Source: Phaeoceros laevis
Lineage: Eukaryota; Anthocerotophyta; Anthocerotopsida; Notothyladales
Assembly: GCA_049999765.1 (NCBI GenBank)
Contig: JBNGIQ010009210.1
Coordinates: 1 to 39,645 of the forward strand
Direction of reading: 5' to 3'
Length of the DNA stretch: 39,645 nucleotides
Numbering within the stretch: position 1 is the stretch's first letter; each line of letters begins with the position of its first letter. Below the pieces are notes generated by a model. It worked only from the letters and a program-made list of their open reading frames with translations, was not told the DNA's origin and did not search any database. Below are positions 1 to 10,142 of the stretch, piece after piece. A program made the position numbers and the translations under genes.

Positions 1-161
1 CTCCACCATGGCAGGGGAGATGTCTTTTTGAGGGGAGGCCTATTTAGACCTGCCTCATCTTCATCCATCTTCACTCGACCTCGACTTGCTTTAAGTCATG
101 TTTGCAACAGAAAACATGTGAGAAACTCACTACCGGTCACGATACATGTATCAAAATAAAA

Positions 162-511
162 AATCATACCACTAAGAAAGTTAGTCCACTATGCATTATA
201 TTGATACACTTTTACTCAACCATGTACAAGTTCCCTACATAGGCGGTTTGGTCAACAAGTTGTATCGAACTAAACCTTTGTTTCTGGGCTACATCAACTA
301 AAGAATCATACCACTAAAAATTAGTACACTATGTGTTACATGGATGCACTTTCAATCAACCATGTACAAGTTCCGTAGGTATACGGTTTTATCAACAAAT
401 TGCATCGAACCAAACCTTTGTTTCTCGGGCTACATCGACTAAAGAATCATACCACTTAGAAATTAGTCCACTATGCTTTACATCATTACATGGATACATT
501 TTTATTCAACC
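162..511. repeat. Tandem repeat, period about 142 bp, 2.5 copies
   Basis: The segment starting AATCATACCACTA recurs at 162, 304 and 445, so the period is 142 then 141 bp. Copies 1 and 2 stay alignable through the shared 'accatgtacaagttcc' and 'aaacctttgtttct' blocks; copy 3 is cut short near 511. It is AT-rich, has diverged by scattered substitutions and shows no credible reading frame. It is probably a local satellite-like expansion. Confidence 0.8.
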
Positions 512-2940
512 TTTTTATCCAACATTTCGCTGCCTTTCATTTGCTGCACGTGTGGTTCTTGCCTAAGCAAACATAGTAAATAAACTAAGTACTTCTTCTT
601 CTCACATATAATCATTGATCAACTAAAGGTTTGTTTCTCTCTATAAATATGTTTAGTTCGAACTCTGTTTATCAATAATAACATGGGGATTGGTCCTCAA
701 CTCCTCATTAGTCAATGGAAGAGTAACTTTGATTGCAAACTTACATCCATGTTGTAGGTAGCCCGGGGCTCACACAACTAACATGTTAGTTGTAGAACAT
801 TGGCATACAATGTTCATTTCCCGCTTGATGAAAGTGTTCATTTCCCGCTTGATGACCTCATGTATCCTCTTCGTTCTGGTGCTCATTGCTTGCATCGCAT
901 GACTGCTTATGACTAACAGCGCTTGCGTCCATCACTCGGCTCTGCTTCTGGTTTGCGGTGCTTCACCACCCAACAGCCAAGAAGGTCTTCAGGGATGTGG
1001 AAAGGTCGCCAATGATTGTTTGCATCTAAGGTGTTTGTAATTCGTGCCTTCTTGGCACAGTGCACGCCTGTTGATGCACAATTCGTAGTGCTGTGTTCTT
1101 TCTTGTTCTGAAGTAGTTTCCAGGCGTTCGAAGCTTAAGGTTGTTTGTCATCCTCCTTCCGCTCGACCTGATTCTTCCAATTCAGGCCCGCAGTCAGAGG
1201 TGGTCAGCAATCGCCTCCGCGGTGCAGACCAAGCATGAAGTTTCGAGACGAAGGTGTTGCACAGAGTACAAGTTCCTGCGCATGCGAGTGTCTGGCCATG
1301 GCCAGTCAACAGCCCTATCCATCCTCTGACCGGGAAGGCAGTTGATGCCTGTTAGACGACGTCTTGCGAGTGTCTTGTCCTTCTTCTGGTGGTTTGCTAG
1401 GTGGAATCACCTCTTAGGTCAGATGCTGAACGGGCTGGCCCGCGAGATGGATGAGGCTGCTCTCATTGTGGATCTGTGTACCTGTTGCAGGGCAGCTTAA
1501 AATTTACGGCGCTGAAAAGTGTCTGGATTGCGAGATGGATGAGACTGTGTCGAGCTTGCTCCCTGAAGAATAGTGCTGCTTGCGTTGCCGCAAAAGCCAG
1601 CCCCGATTCAAAATAACCTGCAGGCAGTGGCTGGCCTTCCTAGCATCAGCGCATTTCAAGCAGCAAATTTGGTCCAGAAGAAGTGCTGGAGAAGTGGTGC
1701 ACCGCTTCTCGAAGCAGAGCTCTGCTTCAGTCCCAACAAGAACGAGGAGGAGGCGTCTGTGGAGGGTTGGCTAAGACCGCAAAGTTGTGTCGCAGGAGGG
1801 GCTGATTCTCATCGATGAGAACACTCGGATATCCGTCGAGTGTGTGAGTTGGTGCTTCCTTCATTACCATACAGCAGCTGCGAGAGTCGGAACTCACGTT
1901 GTGAATCGTTTCACTAGGAGGTGCGTGCAACTGCCGGTTAGGCATCAGGCCCGATCCTTTTGGGATGATGAAAGTGGACGTGGACAGTGCTAGCCAGCTT
2001 CAACGTGTTTGTGATTTTTGATAGTTAACGCCTGCCCCAGGTAGACCCGTGGGTTGTGTATGTCTACTCCTCCAAGAGAAAGTATAGAAGATCATTATTC
2101 AAGGGCAGCAACATCCTTCTGCCAGGCTCTTCACAGAGAAGTTCTCGTTGCATAGACTATGTGGTCAGCAAACTAAGAACGGATGGAATGAGGGTGTGCT
2201 GCTGGTTCACAACTTGGAGTACGGCACGTCTTCCTGGTCCTTTTTGGTGGAATTCGGTATGTCAGTTAGACTATGTTTGCCAGTTCCCCTGGGCCAGAAA
2301 GTATCGTCCTACGGGATTTGGAAATTGTATCCAAAGAATATGACTTTCTCCTTCCACAGTTCTGGGATGTGGGATATGGGGTGGAGAGCAGCGACAGCTC
2401 GAAATGCTTGGGGAATGCGAATGCATGCGTTAAGTGACACCATTTACTCGCGATATGCAATTGATATCCCTTTGCGAGAACAGTTCTTGCTTGGCTGCAA
2501 TGTCATCGAGGATTCGTGACAGTGTCTGTCAGTTGTCCTACATGCTAGCTACCAACCGCCATGGCTTTCCTGTACCGAACTGTAAGCTGTGAAATCACCC
2601 CTTCAAGAAATGATACTTTCTTCAAACAGTGACCACATGACGCACAAGTGCTGTTCCAATTTCATTATTGTGCATCCTTAACCTATCCAAACAGTCATTC
2701 AGCAATCGTGCTGTATTCCAAGCACGGAAGCTTGAAGTTCGTTGTGTAAGGCACACAAAGAGAATCGCCAGCAATCCAGTTCCAACATCCTCCGCTTGAA
2801 AGGGCAGTGGAACTGATTGCACTTAGAAAACTCTTCGGAGTTGCAAAAAAAGAGAAGAGCAGCAGATGGAGCATCGTCTCCTGAAATGATGATGAGTAGT
2901 ACCCTGTTCAAAGACCAAAGCTTTGCAAGAGGGACTGCCA
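512..2940. other. Gene-poor stretch, no supported gene
   Basis: Only short open frames occur here and none resembles a known family or forms exons with sensible splice sites. A 24-bp unit is duplicated at 811-855 (gttcatttcccgcttgatga twice). The last few hundred bases before 2941 probably include the 3' untranslated region of the minus-strand F-box gene. Confidence 0.5.
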
Positions 2941-4296
2941 TCACAAGACCATGCTAAAATTGGGCTCTATCAGAGTGAGCCCCTTGTCTGTCACACGCCT
3001 CGTAGGGAAGGTGTGCCACATCTTGTCCTGATGCTCCAAGGACATCGCTCTATCTCTCACGCTCTTCATGTGGTAGATGACCCAGACGTCTTCTTGGGTG
3101 TCGTAAGCCAGGACATACTGCAACCCCACCTTCTTGTTGTGATGGTAAATGTCGATCTCCAAACAGATAACATGTCCCACTGTGATCCCGTTCACAAGCT
3201 CCACATGGCAGTTCTCCAAGCCCCAGCCCCGAGCCATGTCCCTGCGCTGTTCTTCAGGGAAGACAGAGACACACTCCCAGGCTACTCGACCTTCATCAAG
3301 TTTCCAGATCCCCACAGTCAAGTTGCTGGAAGCTAGAATGTCCCCAACAAGCAGCACATCTCCGTGGCACTCCATGAGCCTGGCATGAGAGAACACCTCA
3401 GAAGGCGTCTGAATGTCCAGCTTCTTCACCAGCTTTCCGTCCACAGTAGTGTTGTACAGCTGAACATCTACATCGTCCAAGCTGTACACGAGTTCCCGGC
3501 ACAGCAGAAACGGGTCTCCGAGGAAAGTCCCTCTCGACTCGTCCCCTTGAATGACCCTCCAGGCATCCCTGTCTGAACAGTACTCATGGAAGGTCCAGAT
3601 ATTCTCGTTGTCTGCATCGATGATGTGCATGTCGTCGCTGATAACAATGACCTTCAAGGAGTTAGTCCTACCGTCAACCACCATGGCCGCTTCCCAGGCA
3701 TGAGTGACAGGAATGGTGAACTCGGGCAGAGCCCTCCAGGTTCTGGTGATGGGGTTGCACACGCACAGGGAGACTGTGCTGCAGTTCTTGGGGTAGGTGC
3801 TGAAGCAGATGAGCCCCTTGTGCGAGGTGGCAACAGAGAAGATCTTCTTCGGGACGAAGCTGAGGTCGATACGGTAAACCTTGCACACGGAAGTGGTGGC
3901 CTCCCGAGGCACGTCCTCTAAGCTGGAAAGAACCTCGAAAGCGGAGATGAATGGCCCCCCTGGGGAAGAGAGCCTGAGAAAGCTCTCGGACGACAGAACA
4001 GACCTCCACCTGCTGCAGACGGAGCGGAACCTGCACAGGCACCTCATAGGCAGCTTCTGCAGCACCCGCTCCAGCAAATCTTCTGGAAGCTTTCTCCAAA
4101 GCGCTCCATCCATCGCCTCCTTGAACTCGCTCAATCCGCCTTCAAGCTCCCCACTCAAGTCGTGCAGCATCAGGTGTCTGTGCGAGAACCACTCTTCTTC
4201 GGTATCGCTCACGTCGCTGTCACCTGAGAAAGGACTGAAGAAGCCCGGCAACCTCATGTCTTCCAGATCTTCAACGTTGCTCTCGTAGGACATCAA
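2941..4296 (-). CDS. F-box protein, kelch/beta-propeller type
   Basis: Single-exon 451-residue protein. Residues about 67-107 form an F-box: it opens with LWRKLPEDLLERVLQKLP and ends with VCSRWRSVL, the pattern that binds SKP1 in SCF ubiquitin ligases. An acidic Asp/Glu/Ser-rich leader (about residues 6-36) precedes it. The C-terminal ~330 residues contain recurrent Trp- and Gly-containing beta-strand segments (for example CNPITRTWRALP and YDTQEDVWVIYHM), as in plant F-box/kelch proteins, where they recruit the substrate. The start chosen is the double Met at 4296. It diverges from the uL18 gene, so the 450 bp between them may hold both promoters. The substrate cannot be told from sequence. 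Confidence 0.9.
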   Translation of the reverse strand: MMSYESNVEDLEDMRLPGFFSPFSGDSDVSDTEEEWFSHRHLMLHDLSGELEGGLSEFKEAMDGALWRKLPEDLLERVLQKLPMRCLCRFRSVCSRWRSVLSSESFLRLSSPGGPFISAFEVLSSLEDVPREATTSVCKVYRIDLSFVPKKIFSVATSHKGLICFSTYPKNCSTVSLCVCNPITRTWRALPEFTIPVTHAWEAAMVVDGRTNSLKVIVISDDMHIIDADNENIWTFHEYCSDRDAWRVIQGDESRGTFLGDPFLLCRELVYSLDDVDVQLYNTTVDGKLVKKLDIQTPSEVFSHARLMECHGDVLLVGDILASSNLTVGIWKLDEGRVAWECVSVFPEEQRRDMARGWGLENCHVELVNGITVGHVICLEIDIYHHNKKVGLQYVLAYDTQEDVWVIYHMKSVRDRAMSLEHQDKMWHTFPTRRVTDKGLTLIEPNFSMVL

Positions 4297-4750
4297 CCTC
4301 CTCGCCTTTGTGCCTCACTTCAGGGTAGGAGAAAGCCACACCCAGCATCAACTTTTACCCACTTCAGCGCAACAATCGCACCAGACTTTTGCAGCTGCCC
4401 CAGAACCCATCATCTGCAGCAAACAAGACAGGGCCCGTAACCACCAATCTCTTCCTCTTGCAACCCAAATCAGCTCAGCAGCCAAGAAAACCGGAGCTGG
4501 CCCAGAGAGTTAGCCAAGAAACCCTCCGTAACAGAAACAGTCCCAACATTGATCCAGTCCCCTGAGCCTTCCCGACATACCCACCGTCCCTTCGCCCACG
4601 ACAGGATCTCAGAGTTCCGCAGGGAAACCTAAGTTACGCCCCAAACAACCATTCTACCGGGTCGGGCTTTACCAAGTTGAAATCCTAACTCCAAATCGTT
4701 TTGATCATTTCCAGTTTGTGGCTTCGGGCAGGCTGTGAGCCAGCGGAACC
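4297..4750. other. Divergent intergenic region (possible bidirectional promoter)
   Basis: These 454 bp separate the start codons of the minus-strand F-box gene and the plus-strand uL18 gene. They should contain both 5' leaders and promoters. I see no clear TATA box or conserved element; the sequence is C-rich on the plus strand. Confidence 0.5.
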
Positions 4751-5450
4751 ATGGCTGCCTTGCAGTTGTCATCTCCAACCTTCATTCAAGCAGCAGCCCA
4801 CACAGAGCAGGTCTGGAAGCAGAGAAAGCTCAGCCTTCACCGTCCTGCCGTCGTGATACCCTCCCAAATGCTTTCCTGGGGTTCGGCTCTGGGGCCGCCT
4901 CTGTTTGTGTCCTCACCTCAATCTCAGCTGGACCGCAGAAACCAGGTTATTGTCTGACGGTGTCTCATTTGTTGTCCAAACAGAGAATAGGTTTTTGTAT
5001 TGCGTTCTCAGTAGCTTCCATTCTTCCTCTGATGAAGGGCTTGCGGTGCAGGCTTCATTCACAGTCCATGCTGCTTGGACAAGGCGGTCCAAAGGATCCG
5101 ACGAGCCCAGTAAGAAGAAATCCTGGGGTCAACGGGCAGACAAATACATGAGGCCGTTTATGCTGGACGTTTTCATCTCCAAGAGATATGTCAATTGCAA
5201 GGTGACCCACAGGGTGACAAGTAAGGTTGTGGCCGTTGCCACCACAAGCTCAAGGGATTTGAGAGAGTCCCTCCGTTCTCTGTGTGATGAAAATGCCTGC
5301 AAGGTGATTGCAAAGCTTATAGCGGAACGGAGTATGGAGGCAGATGTATACTCTGTGAAATTCCAGCTTCGGACCAATGAAAAGTTTGAGGGCAAGCTCG
5401 CATTGGTAGTGAACGCTGTAGCTGAGGAAGGCCTCACGGTGATGGTGTAA
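4751..5450 (+). CDS. Organelle-type ribosomal protein uL18 (L18p/L5e family)
   Basis: Two exons, 4751-4945 and 5052-5450, joined in phase 0 across a 106-bp GT/AG intron (CAG|GTTATT to GGTGCAG), give 197 residues. Exon 1 encodes a 65-residue Ser/Gln/Arg-rich leader poor in acidic residues, like an organelle transit peptide. Residues about 97-197 are the uL18 fold: KYMRPFMLDVFISKRYV, then VTHRVTSKVVAVATT, NACKVIAKLIAERS and a C-terminal EGKLALVV strand. Bacterial-type uL18 binds 5S rRNA in the large subunit; plants have several nuclear-encoded organellar relatives. Plastid versus mitochondrial destination is inferred and not settled. The gene converges tail to tail with the second F-box gene. 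Confidence 0.85.
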
Positions 5451-5771
5451 GCTGCTGCAGTGCTTGTCCTTCCTTCCGCCATTTTGGCCTACAGACAGCC
5501 GGGCTCGCCAAGTGATTCATGAGCGTTGCTATTACAGCATCTTGTGCCTGAAGGTGTATGGCCATTTATCTAGAAGGAGCAGCGTGGAAGAGGAGAGCCA
5601 GAAAGTGAAAGAAAGAAAATCCTTGTTGCGCTGATGTTGAGAGCTCCTCTCTGTCTACCTAGGTTGAGCTGTGTTCATAAGGTTTGCAGTAACATCTTTC
5701 AGTGAGTATGCCAGGCTAGCTCAGCCGTGATCCACCATCTGTAGCAGTTTCCTACAGACCATCCACTGGGG
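5451..5771. other. Convergent intergenic region
   Basis: These 321 bp lie between the stop codons of the uL18 gene (+) and the second F-box gene (-). They presumably carry both 3' untranslated regions. No open frame or repeat stands out. Confidence 0.5.
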
Positions 5772-6998
5772 CTACTGAATGGAAGACAAGATGAGTTTGT
5801 ATTTGGTAGGCTTGAAGGCCCGGAGGAGAGGCACCACCCTCCATGATTTTTCCTGGATCTCATACAGGAGGATTCTCCAACGATGCTTCGGAACCTTGGT
5901 GTCCTTAACAACGTAGCAGAGTCTGCCATTCTCTGAAAAGGATCCACAAGAATCTGAGTGGTACCAGTGGTAGGAAGATTCAGGTGACCAAAGTGAGCCG
6001 TCCTCTTGCTTGAGACGGGGAAATGTGGACACAGGCTCCCACGTCTGCGAGGCAGGGTTGAGTTCTAGCAAGACAGGGGGGCACTGGGATCGCATGGCGT
6101 TCAGGTACAAGTGGCCATCGCACTCCACCAGCTTGCTCCACTCTGTGACGAGGGATCCTGGAAACCGCTTGACATTCAGTGCAAAGTCTCTCCAAACCTG
6201 CCTCTCAATATCGTAGGCTATCACATCTGTTCTTCGTGGGGTTCTGTCCATGCAGTAGAGAAACTTCTGGTCGGTGGAGAGGGCAGTCCGACAGCTTTCC
6301 CATGACCATGGAGGTTCATAGCAGCGTGGGAACGGCACTTGCACCCATGAATCCCTCCCAGAAGTAGAGTCATAGATGGACAACACTCCCCTCTCGAAGA
6401 ATGCGTTGGTTGCAAGGATCTTGAAGTCAGTTTCTCCAGTGACCAGCATCTGGAAGGAGTAGAAACCAGGCCTTCCTGTCAGACTGGGAACCTCTGTCCA
6501 CCACTTGGTGGTTATGTTGAAGACAGTGAGGGAGTAGGCTCCGTAAGAGTGGGCTAGGTTGGCACTCGGTTGCACTCCCTTGGCATAGCACAGCAGCCCT
6601 CGACTGCCGAAGAATGGATACTTGTCACGCTTCTTCCCAGGACTCGCAGACACCTGAGACGATGGCGGAAAGAAGAGATCTGGGAGTTTCTGCCATCTGT
6701 CCATGGACGGATTGTAGGCCATGCCAACCCGGACACGCCGGCCCTTCTTGTGCACAAAGCATGGAAAGCTGGATGATAAGCTTTCATTGTGAACAGGCTT
6801 GTGCTGCAAGGACATATCCCAGAACCGGGAGGAGAAGATGAAGAGGTTCCAGGATTTGCACACCAGGACAGCATTTGGCAAGCTTGAAATTGGCAGAGCT
6901 GCCAGTACGCTCTCCCAGAAATCTTCTGGCAGAATTCCCCAGTCTCTTTTTCCAAGTGAGTCATTCTGGCACCGGATTGCAGAACTTCCTCCTACCAT
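5772..6998 (-). CDS. F-box protein, kelch type (second copy)
   Basis: Single-exon 408-residue protein. The F-box spans about residues 21-61, with GILPEDFWESVLAALPISSL followed by VCKSWNLFIFSSRFW. The remainder has repeated kelch-like strands, such as YNPSMDRWQKLPDL, FNITTKWWTEVPSL, YDIERQVWRDFAL and LNPASQTWEPVSTFP, typical of a substrate-binding propeller in SCF-type E3 ligases. It is clearly different from the F-box protein at 2941-4296, so the two are not a recent tandem duplicate. The start chosen is the Met at 6998, about 20 residues before the F-box. Confidence 0.9.
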   Translation of the reverse strand: MVGGSSAIRCQNDSLGKRDWGILPEDFWESVLAALPISSLPNAVLVCKSWNLFIFSSRFWDMSLQHKPVHNESLSSSFPCFVHKKGRRVRVGMAYNPSMDRWQKLPDLFFPPSSQVSASPGKKRDKYPFFGSRGLLCYAKGVQPSANLAHSYGAYSLTVFNITTKWWTEVPSLTGRPGFYSFQMLVTGETDFKILATNAFFERGVLSIYDSTSGRDSWVQVPFPRCYEPPWSWESCRTALSTDQKFLYCMDRTPRRTDVIAYDIERQVWRDFALNVKRFPGSLVTEWSKLVECDGHLYLNAMRSQCPPVLLELNPASQTWEPVSTFPRLKQEDGSLWSPESSYHWYHSDSCGSFSENGRLCYVVKDTKVPKHRWRILLYEIQEKSWRVVPLLRAFKPTKYKLILSSIQ

Positions 6999-7636
6999 CG
7001 TTCACTTATTCAGGTTTGTCAGGGGAACTTCCGACACTCGAGACGTTGGCTTGTGTCGTCAGTTAGGGCACGGTTTTGTGTTCGCCAACGACCTCGACGC
7101 TAATTTAAACTACCAATGATAACGTCGGCATTGTTTGTGCACTCTGTGCACGAAGGAAGAAGCTTGTTCAAGTAACGTAACGTCTATCTCGTTTCTAGTT
7201 TCGTGCAGTCCATTGACGTTTCGCTGGACGATGTCCGTACCGAAAGACCTTACCGTGGGGCTGAAGCAAAAGCACATCCCGAAGCTGCACTGGACATGGC
7301 GGCTGGAGCCTCCCAATGCCCCTGGGCGCTGCCTCTTATAGCTGCCTTCAATAATCCAGTGCAAGGGCAAATACCTGAGAGCCTGAGAGGGGAAGGAGGA
7401 GGGGGATCGTTGCTGAGCAACTGAAGTTAGCCGTCCAATTGACGGGAGAGTTTCCCAGGCGGGGTGTTGGCGATTCTGAAGCAGGGATATTGCGCGGATC
7501 GCTGTAGCTGCGGATTTCGATGGACATCATGTGTGGCAGGGTGGTAGAAGCGTGAAGGAGAAATTTGCTAGGAGGAGCTTGTGCATAGTAGCGCAGCGAA
7601 GGGAATTCGAGGCACCGAGCGGAAATTTGCGGCACC
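6999..7636. other. Divergent intergenic region between F-box and OPA3-like genes
   Basis: These 638 bp hold the 5' regions of the minus-strand F-box gene and the plus-strand OPA3-like gene. Short open frames are present in several frames, but none has a recognisable product. The G-rich part at 7380-7410 is the only compositional oddity. Confidence 0.45.
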
Positions 7637-8830
7637 ATGATTTTGCCTTTTGCAAAGCTAGGGACGCTGGTTCTGAGAACACTGAGCAAGCCACTGGCTT
7701 CGAGGCTCAAGACGCAGGCGGCAACGCATCCTCGATTTCGCCAGACTATCATTGATTTTGCTCAGGTAAGGTGGTGATCTGTTGAATTTGGTTCAGATAC
7801 GATTGCCGAATTTTGACGGTACAGCCTAGGGCGAAGTGCGAAACTAGAAGCTGGAAGGTGGAGAGTTGAGTTTACATGGACTGGCCAAAGGAGGGCAGGC
7901 CAAAGTACTGAGAATCGTAGCAAAAATATAGCAACCCTATGGTGCCGGGAAAATGTTCAGATGTAGGTCACCTGACAGCTGCTTGGACGAATTTTGTAGT
8001 GCCATTCCAAATCTGGTTCGTCCAAAAGCAGCTCCATAGAGTAGCCTTGCTGTGGTAGCCTGAATTCCAGACTTCGCAACGGTTAGGTTTCTGAACTGCG
8101 TGTTCTAAATGTTTTCCAGGCAAATCACAGATTCACGGTGAATGTACAGAGAAGGATTTATGGCCATGCCACAGACGTGGAAATCAGACCTCTTAATGAG
8201 GAGAAGGCTATACAAGCTGCCACTGACCTGGTTGGAGAGGCTTTCATATTTACGGTATGTCTCTCTCAATCTGAATATGGAGTGTGCTCTGATGGGTTTG
8301 TGCTCGTGTCATGCTTTCCATGACTTGAGTGGTCCGGTTGCTGGTCCAACCTCAATGCCTGGACACAGCTCATGAAAATGTCAAAGCTGTAGACTGAGTC
8401 ATGTTTACTCAGCAGAGCCTTGATGTGCAGTTGGTGGCTTAGTGACAGGTAGCAGGCGCTCTTGTTGTTTTTGAGGTTTCAAGAAGTGCAAGGTCTGAGG
8501 CACGAAAGGAGGAAGCTCGTAAACAAGAGCTTGAGGTACTACTTTGCTTCGGTTTGACCTCCTTCGGTTTGGTGGAACGTTATGACACTTTGGTCCTCCT
8601 GTTCATCTATGTGGTGGGGACATAAGTATGTTCTGTATCTTTGCCGAGCTGACAAGTGTAAGTCTGTTTTGCAGGAGCTGAAATACAGAGACGAAGCAGC
8701 CAACAAAGAGATTGAAGATCTGAAGCAAAGGTTAAATGAATTGGAAAGGAGCATTCGGGGCAGAGGTTTTACTAGCTGGTTGCCAGGAAGTGGCAGCAGC
8801 CCCACCGGAACGGCACCTGCAGGTGCTTGA
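7637..8830 (+). CDS. OPA3-like mitochondrial protein
   Basis: Four exons in clean phase 0: 7637-7765, 8120-8254, 8449-8535 and 8675-8830, all with GT/AG introns, giving 168 residues. The start MILPFAKLGTLVLRTLSKP and the block ANHRFTVNVQRRIYGHATD, followed by RPLNEEKAIQAATDLVGEAF, are hallmarks of OPA3, a protein of mitochondrial membranes linked to organelle shape and lipid homeostasis in animals. A hydrophobic stretch (residues about 80-97) is followed by a charged coiled coil, SARSEARKEEARKQELE to LKQRLNELERSI. The tail is Gly/Ser/Pro-rich. Length and exon junctions are consistent with an intact gene. The plant role is little known. Confidence 0.93.
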
Positions 8831-9391
8831 ATTGAAGGTCTACTCTCGTGCATTTTGACAACCGACCTTTTCGAGTATTGAAATTTTGATCAGTGCTAAA
8901 TAATTCTCTCACGTTGTTCTGAGGTGCCGGAACTGGATTGACATAGCGAGTTAGATGCTGCTTTTCAGCAAAGCCACATCTCTTCATTCATGTGGTGCTG
9001 ACAGCACTTCTATCATTTCTGACGTGGTCTGTTAGGCCATCAAAATGATTGGAGCTCGGCAAAATAGTAACCCTGTCCCAACTTCTTTCACTTCTCGTGG
9101 ACAACTACCTTAGTTGCTATTGGTATAGGGTACTTTTGCTCATCAGGAGATATGAAAAACGGCTTGCAAGGGTCGTAGAGGGGACTGCTTATGAGGACCT
9201 ATTGGTTGCTGATTTTGGCATCAGTGCGCTGGACATTGCCGGCACATAGGATCAGCCACATAGCTGTTTGGAGGAGTCTATGTTTGGAAGAGTTCATCCC
9301 GTAGAGTTTATTGAACTTTATTCAAGTGCAGGACCAGGCTACCAGGTTTGATTGTTTGATTTGAGTGTATTGGCAGTTTCGGTTTTCTCTC

Positions 9392-9796
9392 TCATGTGTG
9401 CGAAACGAAAAAGCACTGCACGACGACTGGGTACATGTGACTTTGGAACCCTAGCACCGGTTTCGTTCCAGGATCGGATGTGTAGACACAGTTCGGCCCA
9501 CCACTGCTGAGCACCGACGCCAGGTTAGGAACTGCTGCTTGCGAATCCGACACCCACCCCTGCTTCAATATTCCGGCAATAGTGGTATTGTCCATCCTAT
9601 AGAGGGCAGATGCAGATTGCTCGACCGTCTCGTCCTTGCTGCTGATATGAGGTTCGTCGTAGAGCGGTTGTCTCGTCTCGTTTCCGGTATTTGCGTTTCT
9701 TGTTTCGCAGCCGCCTGAAGAGTGTAGGTCTCCAGACTTTTGAGATGGTGGCAGTCCGAAGTCCAGATAAAGGCGCATGTCCGGTTGAGCTCTCAT
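9392..9796 (-). CDS. Hypothetical open frame, 134 codons
   Basis: An uninterrupted frame rich in Ser, Thr, Gly and Asn that I do not recognise. It has no membrane segment, signal peptide or known motif. It could be an exon fragment of a decayed gene or a chance frame. Its upstream end lies a few bases from the inverted repeat beginning at 9800. Confidence 0.15.
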   Translation of the reverse strand: MRAQPDMRLYLDFGLPPSQKSGDLHSSGGCETRNANTGNETRQPLYDEPHISSKDETVEQSASALYRMDNTTIAGILKQGWVSDSQAAVPNLASVLSSGGPNCVYTSDPGTKPVLGFQSHMYPVVVQCFFVSHT

Positions 9797-9799
9797 GAC

Positions 9800-9892
9800 A
9801 GGGTTGAATGTGAAGACGAACCGAGTGGCAATCTGTTTGCGAACTTCTTTGACTGCATTTCTGCCAGTCTCTTTCTCTTCACATTCAACCCT
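9800..9892. repeat. Perfect 17-bp inverted repeat around a 59-bp loop
   Basis: AGGGTTGAATGTGAAGA at 9800-9816 is exactly reverse-complemented at 9876-9892. Pairing extends outward with two mismatches through a further ten or so bases. The loop is unique sequence. It could be a hairpin, a tiny foldback element or a leftover of an inverted duplication. Confidence 0.75.
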
Positions 9893-9970
9893 ATCCTGAG
9901 CCTCAATCAGAATCCGATGGAGGCGTCACTAAGCGTGGTAGTGATGAACAACAAGTGAACACGGCAACAG

Positions 9971-10142
9971 GTGCTTCAAGCTTGCTGTAGCAACTTCACT
10001 TGGGTAGACCTGCTCCATCGGGTGGACCTGTAGCACCTCCTCAGAGCTTGCTGGGCACTCTGAGCTTGCTGTAGGACCTTCACCTGGAACTTACCTTGCT
10101 GAGGTAGGTTTCCAGGTGCTTAAAGCTTGCTACAGGTCTACC
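9971..10142. repeat. Cluster of short degenerate repeats (AGCTTGCT words)
   Basis: AGCTTGCT or AGCTTGC occurs at 9979, 10045, 10063 and 10124. The first and last copies sit in longer similar blocks (caggtgcttcaagcttgctgtag and caggtgcttaaagcttgctacag, differing at two or three sites). The word gggtagacctg near 10002 is reverse-complemented as caggtctaccc near 10132. Function unknown. Confidence 0.5.

Noticed and set aside
4905-5450. Longer uL18 reading from an upstream Met at 4905
   Set aside because: It would read through the intron 4946-5051; the spliced form with the transit-peptide exon fits phase and function better.
9049-9249. Frame ending LLVADFGIS, resembling a kinase DFG motif
   Set aside because: No other kinase motif (glycine loop, HRD, APE) is nearby and the frame is short.
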